From Acidobacteriota bacterium (GTDB taxonomy: Bacteria > Acidobacteriota > UBA4820 > DSQY01), in the NCBI GenBank assembly GCA_040752915.1, contig JBFMHB010000008.1, forward strand, positions 1 through 59,490: a stretch of DNA of 59,490 nt. Reading direction: 5' to 3'. The notes beneath the pieces were generated by a model. It was not told where the DNA came from. It saw only the letters and a list, made by a program, of their open reading frames with translations, and did not search any database. A program made the position numbers and the translations under genes. Shown piece by piece: positions 58,843-59,490 of the stretch (within the stretch, counting starts at the first letter, position 1; every line of letters starts with the position of its first letter).

Positions 58843-59490
58843 GCCACACTCCTTAATGCCGTCGCCGAGACATCGGCTTACACCTAGTATGACAGTATGC
58901 TTAACCGGCTTCCTCTGGAAATGCAACCCGCCGTCGCGACTGGGGCATTTCCCCAAACAAGGTGGCCTCGAAAGAAAGGGGTCGTGCCATCCAACCCGAA
59001 GATCAAGTCCCTTTGCTTGACGGAGTGGGCTCCATATGAATTGCGCCATTTGCCCCTTTTCGCACGGTGCGCCCCCCCTCCTTTGGGGTACCCACCCCCC
59101 CGATGGGGAATGAGGTCCTTCGAAATACAATATGGGGCACCTTGCCCTGACCGGGCCATGCATGAAGCCAGCACATCCCCCACGCGGCGAGTTTTGATGG
59201 CGTGGGCGGGAATGGCCTGGAGCTTCCAGCCGGGTCTTGCTTCGAAGCAGCCCCGGCGGGTGGCCCTTCGAAAGACGACCGGATGGCCGCCCTTCGAATC
59301 CCTCTCCAAAACCGTCCTGTGCGGGATGCCTTCGAAGAAGCCCTCTGGCGGAGGACCCCTTGAAGGTTGGATTCCTTTCGAGCCCCGCTAGGAGCCTCGC
59401 TCGCGTCGGAGTCCGCTCGCTGCGTTCCAAGCGGGGCTGCGAAAGCCGGCCCAAGGAATCCTCCGCGGACGCTCCGGCTGCGAACGCTCC
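58843..59490. other. 648-bp region without a convincing gene
   Basis: Upstream of the barrel gene no frame has recognisable protein sequence on either strand; the open frames here look like chance. TTGCAT-17-TAAGCA on the minus strand (about 58923-58895) is a weak promoter candidate for the barrel operon. The right part (59119-59490) is repeat-like, see separate entry. The last 100 bp alternate GCTCGCTCGCG-like and GGACGCTCCGG-like segments. Confidence 0.6.
59119..59336. repeat. Cluster of five TTCGAA hexamers
   Basis: TTCGAA occurs at 59119, 59241, 59267, 59293 and 59331, most in the context CCTTCGAA. The three middle copies have a period of 26 bp. By chance one copy per 4 kb is expected. 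The nature of the element is unknown. Confidence 0.55.

Noticed and set aside
59143-59158. Minus-strand TGGCCCGGTCAGGGCA as a sigma-54 promoter for the barrel operon
   Set aside because: Spacing is right, but the -12 half (GGGCA) lacks the TT and it is about 300 bp from the start codon.
58897-59391. A 164-codon plus-strand frame upstream of the barrel gene
   Set aside because: No recognisable motif, no ribosome site, and it crosses the TTCGAA repeat cluster.

Overview
The window is gene-dense, high-GC bacterial DNA, and both strands are used in operon-like blocks. A diderm (Gram-negative) cell is indicated by a YidC with a large periplasmic domain, lipoprotein and Sec signal peptides, and an outer-membrane beta-barrel paired with a decaheme cytochrome. 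Gene content (ParAB with bactofilin, repeat-rich secreted proteins ending in fibronectin-like modules, multiheme cytochromes, an acidobacterial/deltaproteobacterial-looking 216-aa hypothetical) makes an Acidobacteriota-like or Myxococcota/Desulfobacterota-like organism plausible. That placement is inference; no rRNA is present to settle it.

Layout. 1-8.5 kb: the 3' part of radA, a lipoprotein/phosphatase pair, a DUF4097 protein, uvrA, a tryptophanase, a conserved hypothetical, thiS and a tRNA-Val. 8.6-14.5 kb: an ATP synthase operon with two b-type subunits (b, b', delta, alpha, gamma, beta, epsilon) and no a or c genes. 14.5-24.2 kb: the classic origin-proximal block rpmH-rnpA-yidD-yidC-mnmE-mnmG-rsmG-parA-parB, then a bactofilin and an aminopeptidase P. 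Two perfect parS palindromes sit inside yidC and rsmG. 24.2-30 kb (minus strand): glmS, glmU, hutI, a DivIVA-like protein and yggS. 30.2-40 kb: cell-envelope and regulatory genes (two lytic transglycosylases, a glycosyltransferase, a second bactofilin with an HTH protein, an NtrC-type regulator, SppA, a NifU-domain protein, an AMMECR1 protein).

40-59 kb is the most unusual part. A sigma-54 activator with a cysteine-rich PAS domain (40263-41666) precedes a very good sigma-54 promoter (41908-41923). That promoter drives a 10.8-kb operon: a 68-aa three-cysteine protein, a 1960-aa secreted beta-helix protein, three multicopper-oxidase-like cupredoxin proteins in which the copper ligands are split or lost, and a small probable lipoprotein. 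Downstream on the minus strand lie a DUF1579 protein, a small AF1514-like protein, an octaheme cytochrome with its own near-consensus sigma-54 promoter (56008-56023), and an MtrA/MtrB-like decaheme cytochrome plus outer-membrane barrel pair. Together they look like an extracellular redox system: a transmembrane electron conduit, a periplasmic or extracellular octaheme carrier, and a secreted copper-protein assembly, the copper-protein operon and the octaheme gene apparently under sigma-54 control. The electron donor or acceptor cannot be read from the sequence.

Several genes in the 30-38 kb region appear to be transcribed from promoters whose -10 box lies about 6 nt before the start codon, which predicts leaderless mRNAs. 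No insertion sequence, CRISPR array or rRNA gene was seen.
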